37,459 nt of DNA from Clostridiales bacterium. GTDB taxonomy: Bacteria; Bacillota; Clostridia; Oscillospirales; Oscillospiraceae. The stretch covers positions 1 through 37,459 of the forward strand of contig JAJQFX010000122.1 of the NCBI GenBank assembly GCA_021200895.1. Reading direction: 5' to 3'. Below, in pieces: positions 6,059-15,621 of the stretch; position 1 is the stretch's first letter, and the number at the start of each line of letters is the position of its first letter. A program made the translations under genes and the position numbers. Under the pieces are notes generated by a model, which made no database searches, was not told the DNA's origin, and was given only the letters and a program-made list of their open reading frames with translations.

Positions 6059-9000
6059 ATGCTAAAATTGCTATTAGGCCGGGCAAAAACCGGAAAATCT
6101 ACCGCACTACTCCGCGCCATTACGGAAAATGGCCCCCAGCGCAGGCAAATTCTCATTGTACCGGAGCAGTACTCCCACGAGACGGAGCGGCGGCTGTGCC
6201 GCTTCGGTGGGAACCAGACTGCCACATACTGTGAAGTATTATCCTTTACACGGCTTCACAACCGGGTGCTGACTGTCACCGGCGGGTTGGCGGAGCCTGT
6301 GCTGGACGGCGGCGGGCGGCTCCTCCTGATGCACGAGGCGGTGCAGCAGTCCGTTGGGAGCCTGAAGGTCTATCAGAACTATTCCAAGCGGGCTGCCTTT
6401 CTGGAAAATCTGCTGGCAACTTCCGACGAGCTGAAAAGCTACTGCGTCCTCCCGAACCAGCTTTTCGAGGCAGGCATGAACCAGGGCGGCGAATCCGGTG
6501 GGCGGCTCCACGATTTGGGGCTGATTCTGACCGCCTATGATAAGCTGGTGGCGGAGCGTGCCACAGACCCCAGGGACAGGCTGACCCGTCTGGCGGAAAA
6601 GCTGACAGAAAGCGGCTATGCCAGGGGCAAGGACTTTTACATCGACTGCTTCACCGACTTCACGCCTCAGGAGAAGGCGGTGCTCTCCGCCCTGATGCGG
6701 GACGGCCACAGCATCACGATAGCCCTGACCTGTGACACGCTGGACAGGGAGGGGGCGTCCATCTTCGCCCCGGCCCGGCGGACGGCGCTGGAGCTGATTT
6801 CCCTGGCGCGGGAGCAGCACGTTGGCGTCTCCTACGATACCCTACAGGGCCGCGCAGACCAGGCCCCGGCGGAGTTGGCCTATCTGGAGCGGCATCTGTT
6901 TGACGCGGAATTACCGCCCTATGACGGAAGCTGTCAGGCGGTTCAGCTTTACAATCTAGAGCGGACGTATGACGAGGTGGAACAGGCGGCCGGAGCCATC
7001 CTGGCGCTGGTGCGGGAGCAGGGCTACCGCTATCGGGATATTGCGGTGACGGCCCGGACGCTGGAGGGCTATGACGAACTGATTGAAACCGTCTTTGCAC
7101 GGTACAACATCCCGGTCTTTCTTGGAAAACAGGTCAACATTCTGGAGAAGCCCATCCTGACCCTGCTGACCTCCGCCCTGGACGCCATCGACGGCTACGA
7201 GTATGACGATGTATTCCGCTACCTGAAAACTGGCCTGACTGGCGCGACGCCGGAGCAGGTAGACGCGCTGGAGAATTACGTCCTCCAATGGGACATCCGG
7301 GGCGGCAAATGGTATCAGTCCAAGGATTGGGATTGGAACCCGGCAGGCTACGCCCAGCCCTGGACGGAGGAAAACCGGGCGCTGGTGGCCGGGCTGGATG
7401 CCCTCCGGCGGGAAATCGTTGCGCCGCTGGAAACGCTGCGGAAAACAAAGGATGCCTCTGGGGCCTCACTATCTCGGTCTCTGTACCGCTTCCTGGAAGA
7501 AATCGCTCTGCCCCAGCGGCTGGAGGAACGGGCCGCGCTGCTGACCCAGCGGGGAGAACTGCGGCAGGCAGAGGAATACCGCCAGCTGTGGGACATCCTG
7601 GTGGGCGCGTTGGAGCAGTGCGCCGCACTGATGAGTGAGCAGCCCATACGCCTGAAACAGTTCGCGGAATTGTTCCAGCTGGTACTGAGCCAGTACAGTG
7701 TGGCTACCATTCCGGTGGCTCTTGACCGCGTCTCCGTAGGGGACATTCTGCGCACCGCCCATAAGGAGGCCAAGGTGGTCTTTCTTCTGGGGGCGGATGA
7801 CACCCACTTCCCGCTGTTGGGGCAAACCGCCGGTCTGCTGACCCAGGAGGATAGGGAACTGCTGGCCGCCTGCGGCTGCACTCTGACTCCCTCCCCGGAG
7901 CAGCGGATGGACCGGGAACTGTCCCTGGCCTACGATGCGGTGTGCCTCCCCACAGAAAAGCTGATTATCAGCTGGTGCGGCGGTGGGGGGGAGGCGGTGC
8001 GCTGCGCTGGCTTCATGGAGGATTTGCAGCGCCTGTTCCCCGACCTGAAGGTGCGCCACCAGGAGAGCGGGCTGAAATGCACCGCACCCCTTCCCGCCCT
8101 GGACTATGCGGCAGGGCACAAGAGCGGGGCCATGCTGGACGCTATGGCCTCCGTTCCTGACTGGGGTGAACGGGTAGCCCATCTGCGCTCGGCCATGTCC
8201 GCCAGCCGGGGCAGCCTGTCCCGCCAGGCGGTGAATCGGCTCTACGGGGAGGCGGTGCGCATCTCCGCCTCTAAAATCGACAATATCCGCTCCTGCCACT
8301 TCGGCTACTTCATGGAATACGGCCTCAAGGCGAAAGCCCGGAAGCCCGCCAGCTTCGACGCCCCTCAGTTAGGCACCTTCATCCATTATGTGCTGGAATA
8401 CCTGCTGAAACAGGCGAAACCCCTGGGCGGCGTCAAGGCGCTGGAGGAGCCGCAAATCAAAGAACTGACAGCCGCCGCTGTACAGCAGTACATCGCCCAG
8501 GAGCTGGGCGGGCTGGAGGAGCAGGAACCCCGGTTCCAGTACCTGTTCCAGCGGCTACTGGAGAGCATCGACCTGATCGTATCCAACCTGACGGACGAGC
8601 TGAAACGGTCCGAGTTCCAGCCCATTGCCTTTGAACTGGGCTTCGGGGAGGGCAAGGATCTGCCCCCCGTGCGGCTGAACGTGGACGGCATGACCCTGGT
8701 CATCTCCGGCTTTGTGGACCGGGTGGACGGCTGGGTGAAGGACGGCAAGCTCTACCTCCGTGTGGTGGACTATAAGAGCGGACGCAAGGTATTTGACTTG
8801 ACAGAGGTTTGGCACGGGCTGCAAATGCAAATGCTGCTTTATCTGTTCACCCTCCAGGAGGAGGGGCAGGACTTCTTTGGGAATGCGGAAATCATCCCCG
8901 CCGGTATCCTGTATGCCCAGGTACATGAGGTGCTGATTTCCGGCTCCCATCACATGACGGAGGAAGACATTCAGCGGGAAACGGACAAGGCCCTCCGCCG

Positions 9001-9391
9001 CAGCGGCCGGCTGCTCCAGGATGCGGACGTTTTGGACGCCATGGAGCACGTTCCCCTGGGGCAGACGCCCCGGTTCCTGCCCATCCGCGTCTCGAAAAAG
9101 ACCGGCGGCATCTCTGGGGATAATCTGGCCTCCGCCGCCCAATGGGGGCTGCTCCACAACCACATCCAGGAGGTGCTGCGGCAAATCGCCAGGGAACTGG
9201 CCGCCGGCAACATCAACGCCGACCCCTACCTCCACGCCGGGCGTACCCCCTGCGACTGGTGCGACTACGCCGCCGCCTGCCACTTCGAAAGCGGACAGGG
9301 GAGCGACTGCCAGCGCTACCTTTACAATGTGCGGGGCCAGAAATTCTGGCAGGCCGCCGCCGAAGCCCAGGGAAAGGAGAAGGCCCAATGA
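6059..9391 (+). CDS. addB: ATP-dependent helicase/nuclease subunit B (AddB)
   Basis: AddB is the second subunit of the AddAB helicase-nuclease, which resects double-strand breaks and responds to Chi sites. At 1110 residues it is close to the 1166 of B. subtilis. The N-terminus holds GRAKTGKST (Walker A, residues 7-15). A C-terminal RecB-type nuclease includes GTFIHYVLEY, GFVDRVDGW, VVDYKSG and WHGLQMQMLLY. The iron-sulfur staple has one Cys upstream (SCHFGYF, about residue 750) and PCDWCDYAAAC (C-x2-C-x6-C-type spacing) near the C-terminus. I chose ATG at 6059, so that the protein starts at MLKLLLGRAKTGK, with AGAAGG upstream. A GTG at 6047 is an alternative. The stop overlaps the addA ATG (ATGA). 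Confidence 0.97.
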   Translation: MLKLLLGRAKTGKSTALLRAITENGPQRRQILIVPEQYSHETERRLCRFGGNQTATYCEVLSFTRLHNRVLTVTGGLAEPVLDGGGRLLLMHEAVQQSVGSLKVYQNYSKRAAFLENLLATSDELKSYCVLPNQLFEAGMNQGGESGGRLHDLGLILTAYDKLVAERATDPRDRLTRLAEKLTESGYARGKDFYIDCFTDFTPQEKAVLSALMRDGHSITIALTCDTLDREGASIFAPARRTALELISLAREQHVGVSYDTLQGRADQAPAELAYLERHLFDAELPPYDGSCQAVQLYNLERTYDEVEQAAGAILALVREQGYRYRDIAVTARTLEGYDELIETVFARYNIPVFLGKQVNILEKPILTLLTSALDAIDGYEYDDVFRYLKTGLTGATPEQVDALENYVLQWDIRGGKWYQSKDWDWNPAGYAQPWTEENRALVAGLDALRREIVAPLETLRKTKDASGASLSRSLYRFLEEIALPQRLEERAALLTQRGELRQAEEYRQLWDILVGALEQCAALMSEQPIRLKQFAELFQLVLSQYSVATIPVALDRVSVGDILRTAHKEAKVVFLLGADDTHFPLLGQTAGLLTQEDRELLAACGCTLTPSPEQRMDRELSLAYDAVCLPTEKLIISWCGGGGEAVRCAGFMEDLQRLFPDLKVRHQESGLKCTAPLPALDYAAGHKSGAMLDAMASVPDWGERVAHLRSAMSASRGSLSRQAVNRLYGEAVRISASKIDNIRSCHFGYFMEYGLKAKARKPASFDAPQLGTFIHYVLEYLLKQAKPLGGVKALEEPQIKELTAAAVQQYIAQELGGLEEQEPRFQYLFQRLLESIDLIVSNLTDELKRSEFQPIAFELGFGEGKDLPPVRLNVDGMTLVISGFVDRVDGWVKDGKLYLRVVDYKSGRKVFDLTEVWHGLQMQMLLYLFTLQEEGQDFFGNAEIIPAGILYAQVHEVLISGSHHMTEEDIQRETDKALRRSGRLLQDADVLDAMEHVPLGQTPRFLPIRVSKKTGGISGDNLASAAQWGLLHNHIQEVLRQIARELAAGNINADPYLHAGRTPCDWCDYAAACHFESGQGSDCQRYLYNVRGQKFWQAAAEAQGKEKAQ

Positions 9392-12300
9392 GTGTGCATT
9401 TGACGCCGGAGCAGTCCGCCGTTGTGGAAAACCGGGGCGGGGAGCTGCTGGTTTCCGCCGCCGCCGGTTCCGGCAAGACCCGGGTGCTGGTGGAGCGGCT
9501 GTTAAAACGGGTGAACGAGGAAGGCTGCAACCTGGATGATTTCCTCGTCATCACCTACACGAAGGCCGCCGCCGCAGAGCTGCGGGTGAAGATCCTGGAC
9601 GCGGTGAAGGAGCAACTGGCCGCAGACCCCACCAACGCCCACCTGCGCAAGCAAACCAGCCTGATTTACCAGGCTCAAATCTCTACTATCCACGCCTTCT
9701 GCACCACCCTGCTGCGGGAGAGCGGCCACCTGCTGGACATTGACCCGGACTTCCGGGTAGCTGACGATACGGAGGTGGCGCTGCTGCGTCTCTCCGTGCT
9801 GGACAGGGTGCTGGAGGAGCGGTACGCCCATATCCAGGAGAACGGCTTCGGTACCCTGGTGGACACCTTCTCCGCCGGACGGGATGACAGCCGGCTCCGG
9901 GACATCGTGCTGGACATCCATGGCCGCGTCCAGAGTCACCCGAATCCGGAGCGCTGGCTGCGGGAACAGGAGGTCGCTTTCGATTTAAGAGGAGTCAAGG
10001 ACATAGGCCATACACGCTGGGGCGAGCTGCTGCTCCGGGATTCCGCCGAGCTGGCGGACTACTGGCTCCGGCGGCTCAGCGCCACTCTGGATTGGATGGA
10101 GGAGGACCCCGTCACCCAGAAGAATTTTGGCGACTCCATCCGCACCACCATGGACGCCCTGGATAATTTCATCACCGCCACAGGCCACGACTGGGACAGC
10201 GCCGCCGCCCTGGCGGACATCGACTTCCCCAGGGTAGGCACCGCCCGGAAAGGGGTCAACCCCATCATTCGGGATAAGGTCAAGGCCGTGCGGGAGAAGT
10301 GTAAAAAGGAAGTCTCCGTCTTGAAGGAACGGTTTGCCTCCACCAGCGCGGAACTGCTGGCAGAGATGGAGGAGACCCGCCTGGCCGTCAATCAGCTGTT
10401 CCGGCTGGAACTGGACTTCATGGACGCATTTCAGGCGGAAAAGCGCAGGCGCAAGCTGCTGGATTTCAGCGACCTGGAGCATTTCGCCGTCCAGGTGCTG
10501 GTGGAGCCGGACGGCCGCCCTTCTCCCCTTGCGGAGGAGTGGCAGCACCGCTATGTTGAGGTCATGGTGGACGAGTATCAGGATACCAACGAGGTGCAGA
10601 ACGCCATCTTTGACGCCATCACCGGCGGCGGACGGAATCTGTTCCAGGTGGGCGACGTGAAGCAGTCCATCTATCGCTTCCGGCTGGCGGACCCCCGCAT
10701 CTTCCTGCGGAAGTACCGCAGCTTTCCTCCCGCCGGAGGGGCGAAGGAGGGCCAACCACGGCGGCTGGTGCTGACCCGGAACTTCCGCTCCCGCGCCAGT
10801 GTGCTGAATGCTGTCAACTTCGTCTTTGAGCAAATTATGACAGAGCAGTTCGGTGACGTGGACTACGGCGAGAAGCAAAAGCTGGTGCCCTCCCTCCCTT
10901 ATCCGGCATATGATGGCGACCGGACGGAGTTGGACGTGCTGGATATGGCGGATTTGGAACAGGACGAGCACGAGGCCAAAGAGCCGAAGGAACTGCTGGA
11001 GGCTCGCTTTGTGGCAAAGCGCATCCGCCGTCTGCTGGATGAACCGTATCTCGTGACAGAGGGGGACGAGCTGCGCCCGGTGCGTCCGGAGGACATCGCG
11101 GTGCTGCACCGCTCCTTGAACCAGGTGATGCCCTATCTGACGCTGGCGCTGGATGAGGAGAACATCCCCTGGCAATCCTCCGGGGATGAGGACATTTTTG
11201 CCACCACCGAGGTGACGGTGGCCCTCTCCTATCTGGAGGTGGTGAACAACCCCCACGAGGACGTGCCGCTGATTTCCGTACTGCGCTCCCCGGTGTACGG
11301 CTTCACCGCTGACGAGCTGGCGACGCTCCGGGCGGAGCAGCGCCAGGGAGACTTCTTCACCTGCGTCCAGGCAGGGGAGGCCCGAGGGGACGCCCACTGC
11401 ATCCAGTTTTTGGAGGATTTGCGGGGCCTCCGGGCCGCCATGCCTGACCTGAACTGCGGGGAACTGCTGTGGCAGATTTATGACCGCATCGGCCTCTATG
11501 GGGTGTTCGGCGCCATGAGCGGCGGACAGCGGCGGCAGGAAAATCTGCTGGCCTTTTACGATTACGCCCGGAGCTTTGAGTCTGGCGGACACCGGGGGGT
11601 GTTCCCCTTCGTCACTAGGGTGCGCCAGCTGCTCCGCAGTGGGGAGAAGCGTCCGGCGGGGCTGAAACGGCCCGCCACCGGCGTCCAACTGATGACCATT
11701 CACCACTCCAAGGGGCTGGAGTACCCCGTGGTGCTGCTGACCGGCCTGGCGAAGCGTATCAACCTGTCCGACCAGACGAAGCCCATGCTGTTCCATCCCA
11801 CCCTGGGCATCGGGCCCAAGGCGCTGGACGGGAAGCGGCGGGTGGAATACCCTACCATCGCCCGGAACGCGGTAAAGCTCCAGTTGGAGCGGGAGAACAA
11901 GAGCGAGGAGCTGCGGCTCCTCTATGTGGCCATGACCAGGGCCAGGGAGAAGCTGATCCTGGTGACGACCTTTGACCAGGCGGAGAAGGAACTGGCCGCC
12001 CTCATGCCGGACGCCGGGCCCCATCCTGACCCCAGAGCGCTGCTGCGGCTGGACAGCATGGGCAAGTGGCTGCTGCTGCCGGTGCTGGCCCGGCATGACG
12101 CCAGGGAATTGTGTTACGCCGCCGAGCCGGACAACCATCTCCTGGCGGAGGACAAGTGGGATATTCGGCTGGTTTCCCTGGCGAAGGAACTGGAACGGCC
12201 CGCCCCAGCTACACAGAAGGAGGCGGCAGCGGCGGAAACGCCTCCTTCGCTGCCGGAGCATTTCCTGGAAAATCTGCAATGGCGCTACCCCTGGGAGGCC

Positions 12301-12951
12301 CTTGCCAACCTGCCCAGCAAAGCAACTGCCACCCAGCTCAAGGGCCGGATGCTGGACGAAGAGGCAGCGGAGGAAACCGCCCGTCCCCCGCGCCCTATGG
12401 AGTTCCGCAGACCGGACTTCGAGCAGGCGGCCCGTGGCCTGACCCCCGCTGAGAAGGGCACCGCCACCCACTCGGTCATGCAGCTTATCGATCTAACGAA
12501 AGCGGCCACTGTCCCCGGCGTACGGTCCGAGGTGGAAAGGTTGGTACAGGGCGGCTGGCTCACCTCCGCCCAAGGCAGCGCCATCGACGCCAGGCAGGTC
12601 GCCGGATTCTGGGCGTCCCCCCTGGGCCGGGAGGCGGCGCACACCGACACGCTGGAGCGGGAGTTCAAGTTCTCCATCCTGACCGACGCAAGGCGTTGCT
12701 ATCCCGACGCGCCGGAAGGGGAGGAGGTGCTGCTCCAGGGCGTCATCGACTGCTGCTTCCGCACGGAAAGCGGCTACACGGTGATTGACTTCAAGACCGA
12801 CCGGATACGCCCTGGCGGAGAGGCTCAACGGGCCGAGGAGTACCGCACCCAGCTGAACGTCTACACCGCCGCGCTGGAGGAAATCACCGGCATTCCCGTG
12901 ACACGGCGGGTGCTGTGGTTCTTCCGGACGGGGGTCGGTGTGGAATTGTAA
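9388..12951 (+). CDS. addA: ATP-dependent helicase/nuclease subunit A (AddA)
   Basis: AddA is the UvrD-type 3'-5' helicase and nuclease subunit of AddAB. It has 1187 residues against about 1230 in B. subtilis. Helicase motifs are in order: I, AAAGSGKTRVLVERL (near residue 25); Ia, ITYTKAAAAELR; II, VMVDEYQDTNE; III, LFQVGDVKQSIYRFRLADP; V, VQLMTIHHSKGLEYPVV; VI, LLYVAMTRAREKL. The C-terminal nuclease includes GVIDCCF and YTVIDFKTDR with YRTQLNVYTAAL. All catalytic positions look intact. The ATG overlaps the addB stop by four bases and has AAAGGAG nine bases ahead. Together with addB it forms a two-gene operon from the promoter at 5992. Confidence 0.98.
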   Translation: MSVHLTPEQSAVVENRGGELLVSAAAGSGKTRVLVERLLKRVNEEGCNLDDFLVITYTKAAAAELRVKILDAVKEQLAADPTNAHLRKQTSLIYQAQISTIHAFCTTLLRESGHLLDIDPDFRVADDTEVALLRLSVLDRVLEERYAHIQENGFGTLVDTFSAGRDDSRLRDIVLDIHGRVQSHPNPERWLREQEVAFDLRGVKDIGHTRWGELLLRDSAELADYWLRRLSATLDWMEEDPVTQKNFGDSIRTTMDALDNFITATGHDWDSAAALADIDFPRVGTARKGVNPIIRDKVKAVREKCKKEVSVLKERFASTSAELLAEMEETRLAVNQLFRLELDFMDAFQAEKRRRKLLDFSDLEHFAVQVLVEPDGRPSPLAEEWQHRYVEVMVDEYQDTNEVQNAIFDAITGGGRNLFQVGDVKQSIYRFRLADPRIFLRKYRSFPPAGGAKEGQPRRLVLTRNFRSRASVLNAVNFVFEQIMTEQFGDVDYGEKQKLVPSLPYPAYDGDRTELDVLDMADLEQDEHEAKEPKELLEARFVAKRIRRLLDEPYLVTEGDELRPVRPEDIAVLHRSLNQVMPYLTLALDEENIPWQSSGDEDIFATTEVTVALSYLEVVNNPHEDVPLISVLRSPVYGFTADELATLRAEQRQGDFFTCVQAGEARGDAHCIQFLEDLRGLRAAMPDLNCGELLWQIYDRIGLYGVFGAMSGGQRRQENLLAFYDYARSFESGGHRGVFPFVTRVRQLLRSGEKRPAGLKRPATGVQLMTIHHSKGLEYPVVLLTGLAKRINLSDQTKPMLFHPTLGIGPKALDGKRRVEYPTIARNAVKLQLERENKSEELRLLYVAMTRAREKLILVTTFDQAEKELAALMPDAGPHPDPRALLRLDSMGKWLLLPVLARHDARELCYAAEPDNHLLAEDKWDIRLVSLAKELERPAPATQKEAAAAETPPSLPEHFLENLQWRYPWEALANLPSKATATQLKGRMLDEEAAEETARPPRPMEFRRPDFEQAARGLTPAEKGTATHSVMQLIDLTKAATVPGVRSEVERLVQGGWLTSAQGSAIDARQVAGFWASPLGREAAHTDTLEREFKFSILTDARRCYPDAPEGEEVLLQGVIDCCFRTESGYTVIDFKTDRIRPGGEAQRAEEYRTQLNVYTAALEEITGIPVTRRVLWFFRTGVGVEL

Positions 12952-12969
12952 GATTCTGTATGTTCGCAA

Positions 12970-13002
12970 CAAGACCGGACGCAGGTGCTGCGTCCGGTCT
13001 TG
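12970..13002 (+). terminator. Terminator-like hairpin after addA
   Basis: Perfect 15-bp stem (12970-12984 with 12988-13002) with a 3-base loop, 18 bases after the addA stop. There is no strong T-run after it (GCGTTTC), so it may be a weak terminator or a 3'-end stabiliser. It sits between addA and the converging cysteine-rich gene. Confidence 0.65.
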
Positions 13003-13035
13003 GCGTTTCAGATGCTCCGTCTGCTGACGGCGCGG

Positions 13036-13887
13036 TCAGGTGTTCACCCCGCGGCAGGAGCAGCCCCTTCTCAGCCGGCTCATGGGGTCGATTTCGCCGG
13101 TGGAGCTTGGGGGGAAGAAGTCTGCCGCCGGAAACTCCACCTGCTGGAACAGTTCACAGGGGTCTTCCTCTTCCTGGCTGGAGACACATTCCTTGGTGGG
13201 CATACAGTAGTCGTAGACCGGCACCTGAAGTTGTGCGTCCCGCTCCAGGCGCAGAATGGTGAACTGGCCCAGGGTCAGATAGATGCGGCGCTCCACATTG
13301 TCGTCCAGCAGAATATCCTCATCAAATGCGGCCAGAATGGCGGCGGGAACCTCGCTGAGGGAGGCGTCCGCGTTGCAGCCGCAGGGACTGGGGGCCAGCC
13401 GGTACCCATCCACCAGCTTCATCGCCAGCAGTATCGGGTCCACCGCCTCAATGACTGCCGTTGGCAGGCTGTCACCGGCGGCCAGAGCGCCGTCCTCCAG
13501 CTGCGCACAGGAGCCGGTGGATGTAAAGGTCTTTGCGCCCCCTTCGCTGCCAAAGAGGACGGAACGCTTGTCAAAAAACGCCAGGCCGCAAATGGGAATC
13601 GTCTGGGTGCAGTTGACCACCGCCTCGACCGTGATTTTATAGAAGAAACGCATATCAATGGTGTAAAATCCGCGCCCCAGCCCCACAGGCTCCACGGTCA
13701 ACAGCACATACAGCAGCTCCGCCCTCCCATTCTTCAGAGAGGACGCGGCGTTCAGCACCGGCACGCTGGGCATGGTCGGGTAAAACCGTACCCCTTCCAT
13801 ACAGTCCTTCGCCTGGCATGAATCGTAAATCTTCTGCGTATGCACGCAGGTGGACTCGTGGATTTCCTGATAATCGAAATCGGGCAT
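13036..13887 (-). CDS. Cysteine-rich conserved clostridial-type protein of unknown function
   Basis: A 283-residue protein with no signal peptide or membrane segment and about fifteen cysteines. They are spread over STCVHTQKIYDSCQAKDC near the N-terminus, VNCTQTIPIC in the middle, SPCGCNADAS, DYCMPTKEC, DPCELF, and a terminal RRGCSC. The CVxxxKIYDSCxxKDC opening recalls a conserved hypothetical family of Clostridia. A spore-coat or exosporium role is a guess from the cysteine pattern only. The start ATG at 13887 is chosen because AGGAGGTTGTTTT precedes it; an upstream ATG at 13941 lacks this. It lies 84 bases after the DHHW gene in the same direction. An 11-base segment in that gap is complementary to its ribosome site (13956-13966 against 13888-13898). 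Confidence 0.8.
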   Translation of the reverse strand: MPDFDYQEIHESTCVHTQKIYDSCQAKDCMEGVRFYPTMPSVPVLNAASSLKNGRAELLYVLLTVEPVGLGRGFYTIDMRFFYKITVEAVVNCTQTIPICGLAFFDKRSVLFGSEGGAKTFTSTGSCAQLEDGALAAGDSLPTAVIEAVDPILLAMKLVDGYRLAPSPCGCNADASLSEVPAAILAAFDEDILLDDNVERRIYLTLGQFTILRLERDAQLQVPVYDYCMPTKECVSSQEEEDPCELFQQVEFPAADFFPPSSTGEIDPMSRLRRGCSCRGVNT

Positions 13888-13966
13888 AAAACAACCTCCT
13901 TCATAGCATAACGGTGAAAGGTCGGAAATCGGCCCTTCCATGTCATTCTATGTCAGAGGTTGTTTT
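13888..13966 (-). promoter_or_regulatory. Inverted repeat able to mask the ribosome binding site of the cysteine-rich gene
   Basis: In the mRNA sense, AAAACAACCTC (13966 to 13956) is perfectly complementary to GAGGTTGTTTT (13898 to 13888), which contains the Shine-Dalgarno and ends right before the ATG. The loop is 57 bases. The repeat is certain; a regulatory role is an inference. Confidence 0.5.
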
Positions 13967-13971
13967 TGGTG

Positions 13972-15600
13972 TCAGCCGATGAACTGCTGCAACTCCGCAA
14001 TCAGGTTCTCGGCCCGTGTGGTGGAGATGGTGTTCAGGAACAGCACGTCCTGAATATTCTGTTCCTTCACCAAGTCAAGCAGCGTGCCGCTTTCCGTGTC
14101 ATTATAATAGCGATAATCCACCACATAAACATACTGATAGCTTTCCACCAGGAAGGGGGCGAAGCAGTTGCCGTAGGACTCCTTCACCAGCAGGATGGAG
14201 CTGCCGTCTGTGATGTTGGGGTTCTCAATGACGCTATAGGGGTTGTCGCCCCCGATGAAGGCGGAGGCGTACTTGCTGGTGGCCGCCCAATCGGTAACGT
14301 CGGTAATGATGTTATAATCCCACACCGTACCGTCTTTCCAGTGAATCGTGATGGTGTTGGTGTCCACAGGCTCATAGGCGTAGACGGTATCCGGGTTCGC
14401 CTTCATGGCGGAGCTGTTGGTCTCCCGATAGAAGCTGCCCAGGTAGCCGCCAAAGACGTGTTCCTCAAAGTCGCCCTCCAGGTCGGCAACGGGCCGGCCT
14501 GCGGCGGAGGCAAACTCACAGTAAGCGTAGTAAGCGCCCAGGGCCGTCCAATGGTGGTCTGTCCGGTAATAGACATACTCTCCCTCCGCGCTGTGGGTCA
14601 GCAGAGTGTCAAAGACGTTCACCGTCGTTACCGCATCATCCATGCTGGAGTAGAAGTAGTCGATGGCCTTGGCTTGGTCCGAGGTATTGATGCCGCTGCG
14701 GACGCTCTCCGGCACACAGATGTCCATGCTGCTGGGGACGATCATGCTGTACACATTGGCGACGCCGTCCAGCTGCTCCGCCGCACGGTTGATGCCGCTG
14801 AGATACTCCTTCGCCCGGTCGGTAGAGAAGTTATAATACTCATAGGCAGCGTCATCGATCACCAGCAGCGCCCCCAGCGTCTCCACCTTGGCGTCCGGGT
14901 CAAGCTCCGGAATGGCGACGCTCTCCTCCTCTTCCGGCTGTGCGCTGCTGTCCGGCTGCTGCTCCGGCGCAGCCTGGCTGGAGTCCGCCGTTTGCTCCGG
15001 CTCTGCAGCGCTGGAGGTGTCGCTTTGCTCCGGCTCTGTTGCGCTGGATACATCGCTCTGCTCCGGCTGCACCGTGCTGGACTGCGCCTCCGCTGCCGTT
15101 GCGCCGGAACTGCCATTCCCCGATGAGGAGCCGTCTGGCACCGTGGGGATCTCGTCCCCCTGCTGGACGGTGCCGTGGATTTGAGTGCTTTGGATGCCGA
15201 AGCCGCTCTGCATGGCGTTATTCAGCTTCATGAACCGCTCCCGCAGCGGGAAGGTGTCGGAAAACCAGGAGCTGACATCGGTGAAAAACGCACCGTTCAG
15301 CACCGTGGAGACGGTTGGCGTCGGAAAAGTCGCCAGGTTGCGCTGCTCCAGCTCCGAATAGGTTGGCCGCAGCGGGATGCAAAAGGCCAGGAGCGTCATC
15401 ACCGTCAGGAAAATTCCTGCCAGCCAAATGGTCAGGTGTGCGCCGCCCCGCTGCTTCCGCTCCAACTGTTGCTCCATCTGCCCCTTTTGGCCTCTGCCAA
15501 ACAGGGCCATACAGGATTCAATCAAATCCAGCAGCCCACGGGCAAGCGCCGACAGGAATTCAGCTCTCCTCTTATGAATGACATTCGATTCTTTTTTCAT
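13972..15600 (-). CDS. DHHW family protein (AlgX/AlgJ-like, polysaccharide O-acetylation)
   Basis: A 542-residue protein with a cytoplasmic N-terminus, one transmembrane helix at about 55-77 and a large outer domain. DHHW (residues 348-351, in YRTDHHWTALGAYYAY) is the signature of SGNH-like hydrolase-fold proteins related to AlgJ/AlgX, which act with an MBOAT protein to O-acetylate an exported polysaccharide. VKESYGNCFAPFL near residue 465 fits the catalytic Ser segment of that fold. Residues about 160-228 form a low-complexity Pro/Ser/Gln/Glu linker made of 11-residue repeats. The MBOAT gene is immediately upstream, 21 bases away, so the two form one functional unit. The acetylated polymer is not identifiable here. 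Confidence 0.88.
   Translation of the reverse strand: MKKESNVIHKRRAEFLSALARGLLDLIESCMALFGRGQKGQMEQQLERKQRGGAHLTIWLAGIFLTVMTLLAFCIPLRPTYSELEQRNLATFPTPTVSTVLNGAFFTDVSSWFSDTFPLRERFMKLNNAMQSGFGIQSTQIHGTVQQGDEIPTVPDGSSSGNGSSGATAAEAQSSTVQPEQSDVSSATEPEQSDTSSAAEPEQTADSSQAAPEQQPDSSAQPEEEESVAIPELDPDAKVETLGALLVIDDAAYEYYNFSTDRAKEYLSGINRAAEQLDGVANVYSMIVPSSMDICVPESVRSGINTSDQAKAIDYFYSSMDDAVTTVNVFDTLLTHSAEGEYVYYRTDHHWTALGAYYAYCEFASAAGRPVADLEGDFEEHVFGGYLGSFYRETNSSAMKANPDTVYAYEPVDTNTITIHWKDGTVWDYNIITDVTDWAATSKYASAFIGGDNPYSVIENPNITDGSSILLVKESYGNCFAPFLVESYQYVYVVDYRYYNDTESGTLLDLVKEQNIQDVLFLNTISTTRAENLIAELQQFIG
14960..15091. repeat. Four 33-bp tandem repeats in the DHHW linker
   Basis: TGCTCCGGC recurs at 14960, 14993, 15026 and 15059, an exact 33-bp period. 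The units encode 11 residues of the type QSDTSSAAEPE. The copies are diverged at several positions. The period keeps the frame, so copy-number change would only alter linker length. Confidence 0.75.
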
Positions 15601-15621
15601 GTTGGCTTCGCCCTCCCCCTG

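Noticed and set aside
9985..12471. 828-codon open frame on the minus strand opposite addA
   Set aside because: It is a shadow of addA in GC-rich DNA. It has no ribosome site or recognisable domain, while addA carries all helicase motifs.
14960..15091. 33-bp repeats as a CRISPR array
   Set aside because: The units are contiguous without spacers and lie in frame within a protein-coding linker.
13960..15126. 388-codon open frame on plus opposite the DHHW gene
   Set aside because: Antisense shadow. Its Leu/Arg-rich end simply mirrors the 33-bp repeats of the real gene.
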